DNA of 12,024 nt from Candidatus Bipolaricaulis sp. (GTDB lineage Bacteria > Bipolaricaulota > Bipolaricaulia > Bipolaricaulales > Bipolaricaulaceae). The notes under the pieces are model-generated. The model saw only the letters and a list, made by a program, of their open reading frames with translations. It had not been told where the DNA came from and did no database searches. Position numbers and translations under genes: made by a program. Location: NCBI GenBank assembly GCA_020062805.1, contig JAGUVP010000303.1:1-12024 (forward strand), read 5' to 3'. How positions within the stretch are numbered: the stretch's first letter is position 1; each line of letters begins with the position of its first letter. Below, one piece after another: positions 1 through 7,276 of this stretch.

Positions 1-503
1 CCCTGGGCTCCCAGACCGACGTCGCCCCCGAGGTCCGCGAACACCCCATCCGACGCCTGGAGGACCGTTTCCCCGTTCACAAGGACCCGAGCCCTCTCGC
101 CGACGAACGCCACGATCACAATCGCCGGAAACGCCACCGCAACCGCCTGGGTCCAGACCTTCTCGCGCCCTCCCGACCATGCCACGAGCGTGACCCCCGT
201 CGCCGATACGCGGGCCTCCACCCACGCATCATCGCTCTCGTACTTCCCGATCACCGACGCCCACTCTCCCTGGACGTGGTCAACCACGACCTCAACGCGG
301 CGGACCGATCCGAGTTCGACCGGAAACAGGGCTCGCCCGCTCTCACCGAGCAGAAGGCCATCGGCAACGGTCCACGTGCCGGACTGGGCCACCCACGAGG
401 CCGCAGCTTCCGGCTGAAACCCCGCGTTCAAGACCGGCCCGCCAACCACGGTCAGGCCAGCCGCGACAAACGCCCCTACCATCCAGAAGATGATTCGCTG
501 CAT
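1..503 (-). CDS. Secreted jelly-roll (LamG/concanavalin A-like) protein, N-terminal part
   Basis: The gene starts at the ATG at 501-503 and runs off the left edge, giving 167 residues with no stop. The start is set by a near-perfect Shine-Dalgarno (AAAGGAGGT) about six bases upstream. Residues 1-27 (MQRIIFWMVGAFVAAGLTVV, then GGPVLNA) look like a signal peptide. The rest alternates short hydrophobic and charged stretches typical of an all-beta fold: SGTWTVADGLLLGESGRALF, then VEARVSATGVTLVAW, then ARVLVNGETVLQASDG, then GGDVGLGAQ. This order (GxWxVxDGxL, a 'V-NGE-VL' hairpin, then 'G-VGL') is that of LamG/3-keto-disaccharide-hydrolase-type jelly rolls, which bind glycans or serve as structural modules. 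It lies 67 bases after the gamma-glutamyltransferase at 571-2280, with a hairpin in between. No catalytic residue can be assigned, and the missing C-terminus could hold an enzyme domain. Confidence 0.7.
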   Translation of the reverse strand, partial: MQRIIFWMVGAFVAAGLTVVGGPVLNAGFQPEAAASWVAQSGTWTVADGLLLGESGRALFPVELGSVRRVEVVVDHVQGEWASVIGKYESDDAWVEARVSATGVTLVAWSGGREKVWTQAVAVAFPAIVIVAFVGERARVLVNGETVLQASDGVFADLGGDVGLGAQ

Positions 504-527
504 CGTACGACCTCCTTTGAAAGAACA

Positions 528-558
528 GGGGAGGGGACCACTTCGCAGTCCCCTCCCC
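528..558 (-). terminator. Hairpin after the 571-2280 gene
   Basis: A perfect 11-base inverted repeat (528-538 with 548-558; GGGGAGGGGAC/GTCCCCTCCCC) encloses a 9-base loop, 12 bases past the stop of the gamma-glutamyltransferase. Reading on the minus strand it is followed by TGTTCTTTC, a weak pyrimidine-rich tail, then the Shine-Dalgarno of the next gene. It could be an intrinsic terminator, an attenuator limiting expression of the downstream gene, or an mRNA-stabilising stem. Confidence 0.6.
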
Positions 559-570
559 AATGAACCACGA

Positions 571-2280
571 CTACGGACCTGCTGCTCCGCCGAGCCGTCG
601 GATGTCGGCCACGCCGATCAGCGTTCCGTCGGCGAGCACCATCACGGCGTTCGTGCCACCGAAGTACACGTCCAAGGGCCCGTACTCCTTGATCGCGTGG
701 CCCACGGCCTTGAGGGCTTCGATCAGACTGGGGGAGAACCCGCCTTCGATTTCCAGGTTCGCCACCGAGTTCCGGCTGTAGTACTTGGGAGCCGTGATCG
801 CGTCCTCGAGGTCCATGCAGAAGTCCACCACGTTGACGATCGTCTCCACGATCACGCCGGGGATACGGCCCGCACCCGGCGTCCCGATCACGAGGAACAC
901 CTCTCCTCCATCGAGAAGGATCGTCGGGGCGATCACCGTGCGCGGCCGCTTGTACGGACCGGCTACGTTGAGGTCGTCGGGCCGATCGGCGCGGTAGGCG
1001 TTGAAGTTCGTGTACTCGTTGTTCAGGACGAACCCGTGGTCGGGGACCACAATCCTGCTTCCCCAGAACGAGCTCAGGGTCTGCGTCAGACTGACCGCGT
1101 TCCCGTCCTTGTCCACCACGCTGACGTGGGTCGTGCACCCGGCATCGGGATCAGTCCCCACACCCACAGGAACCGCGGTCGTGTTGTACTGCAGCGGATC
1201 TCCCACCGGGGTCTTCGAGGGAACGATCGCCGTGCCCAGGGAGATGAGCTTCGCCCGCTCGGCGGCGAACGCCTTCGACGTCAGCCCAGCCACGGGAACA
1301 TCGTAGAAGTCGGGATCCCACACCACGGGATCTCGGTCGGCGAACGCGAGCTTGAGCGCCTCGGCGATGATGTGCACCACCGTCGGGTGGTCGTACCGGC
1401 GGTACCGTGCCAGGTTGAAGTGCTCGATGATGTTCAGCGCCTCGACCACCACCACCCCGGCCACGATCGGAGGAGCGCTGAGGATCTCGTAGCCACGGTA
1501 CGTTCCACGTACCGGCTCCCGTTCGACCGCGCGGTAAGCGGCCATGTCCTCCATCGTGATCCAGCCGCCGGTCGCGCTGACGATCGCCTCCGCGACCGCG
1601 CCCTCGTAGAACACCTCCGCCCCGCCGTCGGCGAGGAGCCGGAGCGTGTAGGCAAGACCGGGGTTCTTGAAGATCGCGCCCTCGTCAGGAACGAGCCCGT
1701 CGGCGAGGAACACCAAACCCAGCTCGGCGTACTTCGGATCGGACAGGTCCTTGTACGCATCGAGGACGCGGGTGACGAATACGGAGTCCACGGGGAAGCC
1801 GTTCTCCGCAAGCTCAATCGCGGGGGCGATGACTTCGGCCAACGTCATCGTCCCGTACTTGGTGAGCACGAGGTCCATCGCCGCCACAGTGCCTGGGATG
1901 CACACCGACTTCTCCCCGTAGGAGTTCTTCGGCGTCTGCGCCGTGACCGCACCCGGAGCCCACGAACGGAAGTCCACCGCCACCTGCGTACCATCAACGA
2001 GGGCCAAGATTACGTACCCTTCGCCACCCAGCCCTGAGGCGTACGGCTCCACCACGCCCAGCGCGAACGACATCGCCACCGCAGCGTCCACCGCATTCCC
2101 GCCCTGAGCCAGGATCTGCGCTCCCACTGCCGCTGCGAGCGGATGCGCGGAGGCCACCATCCCCTCCGTTCCAATGGCCACCTGGCCCGGAACGACTGCC
2201 GTAGCCTGAGCGAGGGCCGGAAGCCCCACCGCCAAAGCCGCCACAAGCAGGCCAACACCTACCGAGAATCGCCTTCTCAT
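571..2280 (-). CDS. Gamma-glutamyltransferase-family Ntn hydrolase with altered pocket
   Basis: A 569-residue exported member of the gamma-glutamyltransferase (GGT) family, which cleaves or transfers gamma-glutamyl groups after autocatalytic splitting into two subunits. The ATG at 2278-2280 follows AAAGGAGGAGG; the longer reading with an arginine-rich extension is unlikely. Residues 1-27 form a signal peptide. Family marks are GGNAVDAAVAMSFALGVVEP, KYGTMTLAEVIAPAIELAENGF, LKLAFADRD, and CTTHVSVVDKDGNAV. In the last, Thr383 (first T of TTH) is the predicted nucleophile and N-terminus of the small subunit. The pocket is unusual. Where Escherichia coli GGT has PLSSM this protein has PRTVI (446-450). 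NNQMDDF is NNEYTNF (420-426), with Asn replacing the key Asp. The SSGG loop is IVAG (272-275), and PGG is PGA. Arg105, matching E. coli Arg114, is kept. I infer autoprocessing is retained but substrate choice differs. It is probably a tandem duplicate of the gene at 2409-4112. Confidence 0.9.
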   Translation of the reverse strand: MRRRFSVGVGLLVAALAVGLPALAQATAVVPGQVAIGTEGMVASAHPLAAAVGAQILAQGGNAVDAAVAMSFALGVVEPYASGLGGEGYVILALVDGTQVAVDFRSWAPGAVTAQTPKNSYGEKSVCIPGTVAAMDLVLTKYGTMTLAEVIAPAIELAENGFPVDSVFVTRVLDAYKDLSDPKYAELGLVFLADGLVPDEGAIFKNPGLAYTLRLLADGGAEVFYEGAVAEAIVSATGGWITMEDMAAYRAVEREPVRGTYRGYEILSAPPIVAGVVVVEALNIIEHFNLARYRRYDHPTVVHIIAEALKLAFADRDPVVWDPDFYDVPVAGLTSKAFAAERAKLISLGTAIVPSKTPVGDPLQYNTTAVPVGVGTDPDAGCTTHVSVVDKDGNAVSLTQTLSSFWGSRIVVPDHGFVLNNEYTNFNAYRADRPDDLNVAGPYKRPRTVIAPTILLDGGEVFLVIGTPGAGRIPGVIVETIVNVVDFCMDLEDAITAPKYYSRNSVANLEIEGGFSPSLIEALKAVGHAIKEYGPLDVYFGGTNAVMVLADGTLIGVADIRRLGGAAGP

Positions 2281-2359
2281 GCGCCTCCTCCTTTGGGCCC
2301 TCTCGGGCCCTCGCGAGTATACACCCAAAACCAGTGCGTGCCCGCACCCTGAACGAAGA

Positions 2360-2380
2360 GCGGGGGCCGTCGGCCCCCGC
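2360..2380 (-). terminator. Hairpin after the 2409-4112 gene
   Basis: A perfect 9-base inverted repeat (2360-2368 with 2372-2380; GCGGGGGCC/GGCCCCCGC) has a 3-base loop and lies 28 bases after the stop codon. On the minus strand it is followed by TCTTCGTTC, which is only weakly U-rich. It sits in the 128-base space between the two gamma-glutamyltransferase genes, so it may be a partial terminator or an RNA-stabilising stem. Confidence 0.5.
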
Positions 2381-2408
2381 CTTCCCGCACAACCGTCAAC
2401 CGACCGTG

Positions 2409-4112
2409 TCAGTAGCCGACGGCGACCCCGAGCCGGCGGGAGTCCGCACCGCCGTACATGACCCCCGCATCGGGATCGAACAGGATGCCCTGCGCCGTGC
2501 CGAACGTGCTGCTCTTCGCCCCACCGGCCAACGTATGTCCAAGCTCCTCGAGCCCGGTCAGAACAGCACTGTCGATGCCCCGCTCGTAAAACAGGTCGCC
2601 GCCTTCCAGAGAGTAGATCCGGAGCTGCTCGATCGCCTCGTCCATCTTCATCCCGTGGTCCACTACGTTCACGATGATCTGGGCGAGGGCGGTGATGATC
2701 CGCGTGGCCCCCGCCGAGCCGACGATCATGAACGGACGACCCTCCGGATCGAGCACGACCGTGGGTGACATCGAGGACAGCGGCCGCTTCCCCGGCTCGG
2801 GGGCGTTGACGCTTGCCGGGTCCTTCGAGAAGTCGTCCATCTGGTTGTTGAGCATGATCCCGTGCTCGGGAACGAAGACGCCACTTCCGAAGAACTGGTT
2901 GATCGTGTTCGTCGCGCCGACGATGTTGCCCGCCGCGTCCACAACGGAAAAGTGACTCGTCGAGGTTAACTCGCCGCCCAGTCCCCCGACCGCATCCGGT
3001 GCCCCCCTGGCCTGGGGCCCGTACATCCAGGGATCACCTGGGCTGACCTGGGTCGCCGCCTGGGTGAGGTCGATCTTGGACGCCAGTTCGCGGGCATAGG
3101 CCTTGGACGTCAGGCCGGCCAGCGGGACGTCTGCGAACGCCGTGTCCGCCATGTACTTACCCCGGTCCGCGAACACCAGCTTCATCGCCTCGGCCATGAT
3201 GTGGAGGGCGACCGCCGAGTTGTGACCCAGCTCCCGCATCGGGAAGTGCTCCAGGATGTTCACGAGCTGCACGATGTGCGTGCCGCCGCTCGACGCGGGG
3301 GGCACGGAGTAGATCTGGTAGCCGCGGTACGTCCCGAACACCGGCTCGCGGGTTTCCATCGCGTAGCCCCGGAGATCGTCCATCGTCATCGCCCCGCCGG
3401 CCTTGTTCACCGCGGCCACGATCGCCTCGCCGATCGGGCCGTCGTAGAACACCTGGGGCCCGTGCTCGGAAACAAGACGGAATGTCTCAGCCAAGGCAGG
3501 CTGGCGGAGGTTCATCCCCGCTCCGATCGGAAGTCCGTCCTCCAGGTACGGCAAGAGGTCCGAAGACGTGTAGGCAAGCAGCTTGGCGAAGCTGTCAACG
3601 ATGATCCCTTCCTGCATCGGGTGGACCACGAACCCTTCCTCGGCAAGGCGGATCGCCGGAGCAGCCACTTGAGCGAACGTCATCGTCCCGTACTTCTCGA
3701 GGGCGGTCCACATCCCCAAGAGCCAGCCCGGCACACCCACCGACCTCCCGCCCAACGAAGACCAACGCTCGGCCTTCGCCTGGTCGGAGGCGTACATGTC
3801 CGTCGTCGCCGAGGCCGGGGCGACCTCGCGGTAGTCGAGGACGATCACCTCACCCGTCGCCGCGAGGTAGACCGTCATGAATCCCCCGCCGCCGATGCCC
3901 GAGGCGTTGGGCTCCACCACGTTCAACGCCAGCGCCGTGGCCACCGCCGCGTCCACGGCGTTGCCGCCCATCTGGAGGATCTCCACCCCGGCCCGGGAAC
4001 CCAGCTCGTGGGCCGAGGACACCATCCCCTGCCGGGCGATCACCTCATCGGCCAGAGAGAAGGCTCCCCCCAGAACCACGGTCCCAGCTATCCATGCTAG
4101 AGTCCTCCACAC
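2409..4112 (-). CDS. ggt: Gamma-glutamyltransferase, canonical active site
   Basis: A 567-residue gamma-glutamyltransferase, close to the usual family length. Translation starts at a GTG (4110-4112); GGGAGGTGG lies upstream at good spacing and no ATG competes. Residues 1-21 (MWRTLAWIAGTVVLGGAFSL plus A) form a signal peptide. The large-subunit part holds GGNAVDAAVATALALNVVEP, DYREVAPASATTDMY (Arg95 would bind the substrate carboxylate), and PPASSGGTHIVQLVNILEHF. The predicted nucleophile is Thr385 in STSHFSVVD, where cleavage would create the small subunit. Substrate-binding marks are intact: NNQMDDF (422-428), KRPLSSMSP (442-450), and GSAGATRI (465-472), where the usual second Gly is Ala. 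The family hydrolyses glutathione and other gamma-glutamyl amides; CapD of Bacillus anthracis is a member acting on poly-gamma-glutamate. Here the enzyme is extracytoplasmic. Upstream lies a gap with a decayed gene, so this and the next two genes may form their own transcript. Confidence 0.93.
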   Translation of the reverse strand: MWRTLAWIAGTVVLGGAFSLADEVIARQGMVSSAHELGSRAGVEILQMGGNAVDAAVATALALNVVEPNASGIGGGGFMTVYLAATGEVIVLDYREVAPASATTDMYASDQAKAERWSSLGGRSVGVPGWLLGMWTALEKYGTMTFAQVAAPAIRLAEEGFVVHPMQEGIIVDSFAKLLAYTSSDLLPYLEDGLPIGAGMNLRQPALAETFRLVSEHGPQVFYDGPIGEAIVAAVNKAGGAMTMDDLRGYAMETREPVFGTYRGYQIYSVPPASSGGTHIVQLVNILEHFPMRELGHNSAVALHIMAEAMKLVFADRGKYMADTAFADVPLAGLTSKAYARELASKIDLTQAATQVSPGDPWMYGPQARGAPDAVGGLGGELTSTSHFSVVDAAGNIVGATNTINQFFGSGVFVPEHGIMLNNQMDDFSKDPASVNAPEPGKRPLSSMSPTVVLDPEGRPFMIVGSAGATRIITALAQIIVNVVDHGMKMDEAIEQLRIYSLEGGDLFYERGIDSAVLTGLEELGHTLAGGAKSSTFGTAQGILFDPDAGVMYGGADSRRLGVAVGY

Positions 4113-4177
4113 CTGCTACCACCTCCCAGAAGATGACGCACACTCTGAAGTGTAGCCCCCCTGGCGGGGCAAGCCCC

Positions 4178-4395
4178 TCAGCGTATGGGGGTCTTCGGCC
4201 CTGAAGACCGTCTTCCTGGAAACCCTCGCGATCCCACGACAATGGCTAGAACCAACGTCAGGTACACCGCCCCTACGGTGGGGAACGGAACCCATGCCTT
4301 GGAGACCGTGCCGGCGTAGAAGTACCCCGCGCCGGGACGGGGAAGCGGTGAAGGATTCTACGGGAGCCCGTAGTGGGCCACCTGGAGCCCCAAGA
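4178..4395 (-). pseudogene. Decayed C-terminal copy of the 11710-12024 gene
   Basis: The minus-strand frame reads YGLP, TAG (4358-4360), then NPSPLPRPGAGYFYAG, VPFPTVGAVYLTLVLAIVVG and GFPGR, ending at a TGA at 4178-4180. The intact gene at 11710-12024 reads YGLPWDPSPLPRPGEG, FPFHVLAGVYLASIAGLAVA and LVPGR. The stop stands where the intact copy has Trp (TGG to TAG). A stretch of 23 bases is identical (4332-4354 and 11846-11868). The remnant keeps the YGLP-DPSPLPRPG motif and the C-terminal membrane helix. Upstream of about 4395 similarity is lost and the frame has another stop (TGA, 4448-4450), so the N-terminal bulk is gone. I read it as a degenerated duplicate of the poly-gamma-glutamate-system-like gene. 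It fills most of the 340-base space before the gamma-glutamyltransferase pair. The 65 bases from 4113 to 4177 hold only that gene's ribosome-binding site and a 5-base stem (ACACT/AGTGT). Confidence 0.8.
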
Positions 4396-4452
4396 CACAG
4401 TCCTTACCTGGGTGAGCACCGGCGTCTGTCTGACGTGCTTCCGTGCCTCAAC

Positions 4453-5619
4453 TCACTCGTATACAACCTTGCTTGCTGAGGCGGTTGCGGGGTCTTGGAA
4501 GAAGTACCCGGTGCCATTCGCCACAACATCGGCATAGCGGGGCACGCTTGTCACAACCAGGGGCTTTGAGCGGTTGAACAACGTCCAGAACTCGGCGATC
4601 TTGAGCACAGTCGAACAGTGTCGCCCCACCCGAGCGTCGATCGGCCAGCCGCTCTCGTCAATTGGCCAGTACAGGAGCCCGAACTCCCCTGCCTTCATCA
4701 CGAATTCATCCTTTCCCGTAAGGAGCAACGACTCATCGGTGATTCCCCGCACCCGATCGAGAAAGGGCTGGGGGGTCTCAGCCAGAAGAGCCGGAGCGTT
4801 GGAATGGTCGCCGATCTCGCGATGCGACAGACCGTGCAATGCCAGGGGAGAGATCTCCATCCCAATGCGGAATTCCTCGGCCGTAAGCGTCATCGAGGCC
4901 ATGGCGGCAATCCTCAACGCCTTCTGATGAGCAACGATCGTCCCGATGATCGGGTATTCGAGTTCCGCTTCGTGGAGATCAATCACGATGTCCACGCCCT
5001 CTGCCTCAATCAGCCGCATGAACGCGTAGCAGGTCTGCTCGGCGAGGCTCCCATTGGACCGGCCAGGCCACGTCCGGTTCAGGTTGCGCACATCCATGTA
5101 GGCCAGAAGCTGGCCACTCGGGAAATGAACGTAGGTTTCTGGATCCGGCCACGAATCGAGCGGATTCGCCCACCGGTCCCCCATGCGGAACTTCTTGATC
5201 CCCCAGTCGGTCTCGATGTGGAAAAACCGCGGGTAGGCGTCTCCAGGGCGGGTAACAGTCGATGCGCTTGGATTGCTGTGAATGACGACGATCAGCTTGC
5301 CCTGCTCGACCGTGGCATTCTCCACCAAGAGATGGGCAGTCAAGCTCGTCGCGGGTTCTTCAGGGTGCGAGGCACCTAGAACGAGCATCGTCCCCCCTGG
5401 CTCCCCGCTGTCCAGGATGAACACGTTGGCGTCGTTAGGACCACCCTTGAGCGGAGCGAAGTAGTCCCCCAAGGTTCTCACTGTGGTCACCCCCGGGCCG
5501 AGGACCACCTCCTCCTTGAAGTTGCGGTGTTGAGCAAACGCGATACCCGCCAGGACAAGGATTGTGCCCGTGACAGCCATCGCGATCCCTTTGATCGTCC
5601 ACTCCTTGTTCAGTCTCAT
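4453..5619 (-). CDS. Succinylglutamate desuccinylase/aspartoacylase-like (M14) zinc hydrolase
   Basis: A 388-residue metallo-hydrolase of the M14-like succinylglutamate desuccinylase/aspartoacylase group, which removes acyl or amino-acid groups from amide-linked substrates. The ATG at 5617-5619 follows GGGAGG at five bases; a GTG 27 bases upstream is less likely because it would touch the preceding stop. Residues 10-29 form a signal anchor or signal peptide ending in FAQ, so the enzyme is probably outside the membrane. Zinc ligands are the HxxE pair His85/Glu88 in GASHPEEPATS and His216 in DIVIDLHEAE. The substrate-binding motif is NLNRTWPG (179-186), and the probable catalytic Glu is Glu281 in LLAETPQPF. 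It sits 26 bases behind the small membrane gene and belongs with the transporter genes upstream. The substrate is unknown; an N-acyl or gamma-linked glutamate derivative is inferred from its neighbours. Confidence 0.82.
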   Translation of the reverse strand: MRLNKEWTIKGIAMAVTGTILVLAGIAFAQHRNFKEEVVLGPGVTTVRTLGDYFAPLKGGPNDANVFILDSGEPGGTMLVLGASHPEEPATSLTAHLLVENATVEQGKLIVVIHSNPSASTVTRPGDAYPRFFHIETDWGIKKFRMGDRWANPLDSWPDPETYVHFPSGQLLAYMDVRNLNRTWPGRSNGSLAEQTCYAFMRLIEAEGVDIVIDLHEAELEYPIIGTIVAHQKALRIAAMASMTLTAEEFRIGMEISPLALHGLSHREIGDHSNAPALLAETPQPFLDRVRGITDESLLLTGKDEFVMKAGEFGLLYWPIDESGWPIDARVGRHCSTVLKIAEFWTLFNRSKPLVVTSVPRYADVVANGTGYFFQDPATASASKVVYE

Positions 5620-5645
5620 CGCGGCCTCCCGTCCCTCTCCGATCA

Positions 5646-5795
5646 CTATTTCAGCCGGAACAACCTCAGCACGAATGGCATCAACACGGCGAGGTACAAG
5701 ATGCCCTTCTGCACGTCGCGGGTCTTGATGAAGTTCCGCACCAAGATCACAGTGAAGAGCGCCGTTATCACGTAGTACAGCACCATGACCGCCAC
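5646..5795 (-). CDS. Tiny two-helix membrane protein
   Basis: A 49-residue protein lies between the transporter and the zinc hydrolase. I chose the GTG at 5793-5795, about six bases after the GGAGG that follows the transporter's stop. The alternative ATG at 5784-5786 would give 46 residues but leaves about 15 bases between the Shine-Dalgarno and the start. Two hydrophobic segments (VLYYVITALFTVILV and GILYLAVLMPFVLRLF) flank a basic loop, RNFIKTRDVQKG, and the tail is RLK. It follows the transporter by 11 bases and precedes the hydrolase by 26, so all three should be translated together. A role as a small transporter subunit or stabiliser is inferred from position and topology. It is far shorter than a TRAP small permease (DctQ), and I recognise no family. 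Confidence 0.7.
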   Translation of the reverse strand: MAVMVLYYVITALFTVILVRNFIKTRDVQKGILYLAVLMPFVLRLFRLK

Positions 5796-5806
5796 AGCCA
5801 CCCTCC

Positions 5807-7135
5807 TTACCCGCCGACCAGGAACCCGAGTCTGCTGCTGAACACGACGAACAGCGACCCCAGCAACAACACGAACGCGGCCGGTACCAGACACGTCTTC
5901 GCGAAGCCCGAGTAATAGCGCCCTTTGAAGCCCAAGATCATCACCGTGGCGCGGCCGACGACGCTTGTTGGCGGGAGCATATCCCCAACCGGCCACATCG
6001 CCGCCATTCCCGCCAGCGCGATGATCGGGTTGAACCCCTTCATGTTGAACAGGAGGATCAGCGGAACACCGATCAGCGGAGCTACGGCATATTGGATCAG
6101 ACCCTCCGAAACGGGGAGGATGATGAATAGAGTGGCGAAGATCGCCACGAGGGGCATTGTCACAATGCTCAACGAGATCAGACCGCGCGCTCCACTCAAC
6201 GCCATGACTTGAACAAGGATGCCCACGACGACCATCACTCCAACAAGCGGCAGAAGCTGTTCCACTGTATCCGAGATGACCTTGATCAGCTTGAGCTGGC
6301 CGAGGTTCGTGAGCACAACAATGGCCGCGGCGATCATGAACATCAACGGAAGTCCCAACACAGGCATCGCCCATGGCCAGACACGCCCAGCAGCGATAAG
6401 GCCGAACAGGACAACAAACGGAACAACCACCTTCCACCACCTCATCCCACGCGGCGGCTTCGGGAGTTCCGTCATGATCTGCTCCAGATCGATGGGAGTC
6501 CCTCTCCAACCGAGGTAGAACATGCTGAACAGAGCACCCAACACAGAAAGCACACCTAACGGTAGGAAGAAACCGACGTAGGGCATGTTCGACCCAGCAG
6601 CAGCCATCATCGCCCAGAGGTTGATCGGCGGGGCAGCCGCACTCATCGCTGCGCACATGAAGACGATAGCTGTGACACGAACTTCGCTGACTCCCATATA
6701 GGTGAGCACAGTCCCGACCAGTGCGCCCACAACGAGCACCGTCACGGTCCCCGACCCCGTGAGCGCTCCCGGAATGAGCATCACGACGGTCAGGAACAGA
6801 AGGGCAAGCGCCCGGTGGCGATGGAACCGGCGAACGATACCCCGCACGATATACGCCACGCCGCCTGCATCCTTGAGAAGGTTCATGAACAAGGTTGCAG
6901 TCAGGAAAATCAGGACCACGTCGAAATAGGTGAACGCTCCATCGACAATATGGCGCGGCACCTCGAACCAGGCGAATGCGCCGACGAGCTCACGTGACGG
7001 GACCACCAACCCATGAACAATCAGCCCAGCAAGGGCCGCCCCAAGCATGGCCAGTTCAGTACTCAGCTTGAGGAACCTCGCCAAGGCGAAGACAAGTACG
7101 ATGACTCCAAGAACGATCCCCGCGTGGATGTACAC
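5807..7135 (-). CDS. IT-superfamily transporter (TRAP large-permease/DctM-like)
   Basis: A 442-residue inner-membrane protein with roughly ten to twelve hydrophobic segments. It starts at GTG (7133-7135) with GAGGTG five bases upstream. The first half carries a glycine/serine-rich turn, PGALTGSGTVTVLVVGA (about 122-138), followed by AAMSAAAPPINLWAMMAAAG (162-181). The second half has MWPVGDMLPPTSVVGRA (380-396). Paired small-residue/PP loops of this sort are the substrate- and Na+-binding hairpins of the ion-transporter superfamily, which includes DctM, DcuC, CitMHS and GntP types. These import or exchange carboxylates. A hydrophilic central loop (about 209-233, GWRGTPIDLEQIMTELPKPP) separates the halves. 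No DctQ or classical DctP gene is beside it; instead a DUF6305-type secreted protein lies upstream and a 49-residue membrane protein follows. Carboxylate or acidic amino-acid transport is inferred; the exact subfamily is uncertain. Confidence 0.78.
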   Translation of the reverse strand: MYIHAGIVLGVIVLVFALARFLKLSTELAMLGAALAGLIVHGLVVPSRELVGAFAWFEVPRHIVDGAFTYFDVVLIFLTATLFMNLLKDAGGVAYIVRGIVRRFHRHRALALLFLTVVMLIPGALTGSGTVTVLVVGALVGTVLTYMGVSEVRVTAIVFMCAAMSAAAPPINLWAMMAAAGSNMPYVGFFLPLGVLSVLGALFSMFYLGWRGTPIDLEQIMTELPKPPRGMRWWKVVVPFVVLFGLIAAGRVWPWAMPVLGLPLMFMIAAAIVVLTNLGQLKLIKVISDTVEQLLPLVGVMVVVGILVQVMALSGARGLISLSIVTMPLVAIFATLFIILPVSEGLIQYAVAPLIGVPLILLFNMKGFNPIIALAGMAAMWPVGDMLPPTSVVGRATVMILGFKGRYYSGFAKTCLVPAAFVLLLGSLFVVFSSRLGFLVGG

Positions 7136-7239
7136 GGTTCACCTCATCCCAAGACACATCCGGCCAAGGGGTTCTCCGTTGGCTTCTTCAGCCTTCCCCA
7201 CCACGGACCTCATCACGGCGCAACCCCACGGAGAGCCGC

Positions 7240-7265
7240 GGCGGGGAGAGGCACCTCTCCCCGCC
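7240..7265 (-). terminator. Hairpin after the DUF6305-type gene
   Basis: A 12-base perfect inverted repeat (7240-7251 with 7254-7265; GGCGGGGAGAGG/CCTCTCCCCGCC) has a 2-base centre, so about 11 pairs with a 4-base loop. It lies 11 bases past the stop. No U-run follows on the minus strand (CGCGGCTCTCC), so transcription may continue into the transporter. It may mark a 3' mRNA end or protect the upstream message. Confidence 0.6.
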
Positions 7266-7276
7266 CTGGTGTCACC

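Noticed and set aside
490..2037. A 515-residue open frame on the plus strand
   Set aside because: It lies antisense to a clear gamma-glutamyltransferase, is rich in Arg, His, Gly and Val without domains, and reflects low stop frequency in GC-rich DNA.
2281..2328. A 16-residue N-terminal extension of the 571-2280 gamma-glutamyltransferase
   Set aside because: The extension is Arg-rich, precedes a normal signal peptide, and would read through the strong Shine-Dalgarno used by the ATG at 2280.
3201..4100. A 299-residue open frame on the plus strand
   Set aside because: It is antisense to the second gamma-glutamyltransferase and has the His/Arg-rich, low-complexity composition of a shadow frame.
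4178..4452. Stop-codon readthrough (UAG as an amino acid) of an intact gene
   Set aside because: The frame has another stop about 90 bases upstream and no start or N-terminal region, so decoding TAG would not restore a full protein.
5646..6656. A 336-residue minus-strand frame ending at the small membrane gene's stop
   Set aside because: Its first 290 or so residues overlap the transporter in another frame and are Cys/Arg/Gly-rich nonsense; only the last 46-49 residues look like a protein.
5807..7135. Poly-gamma-glutamate export protein PgsC/CapC
   Set aside because: That family is much shorter (about 150 residues), whereas this protein has ten or more helices with two PP-type loops typical of the IT superfamily.
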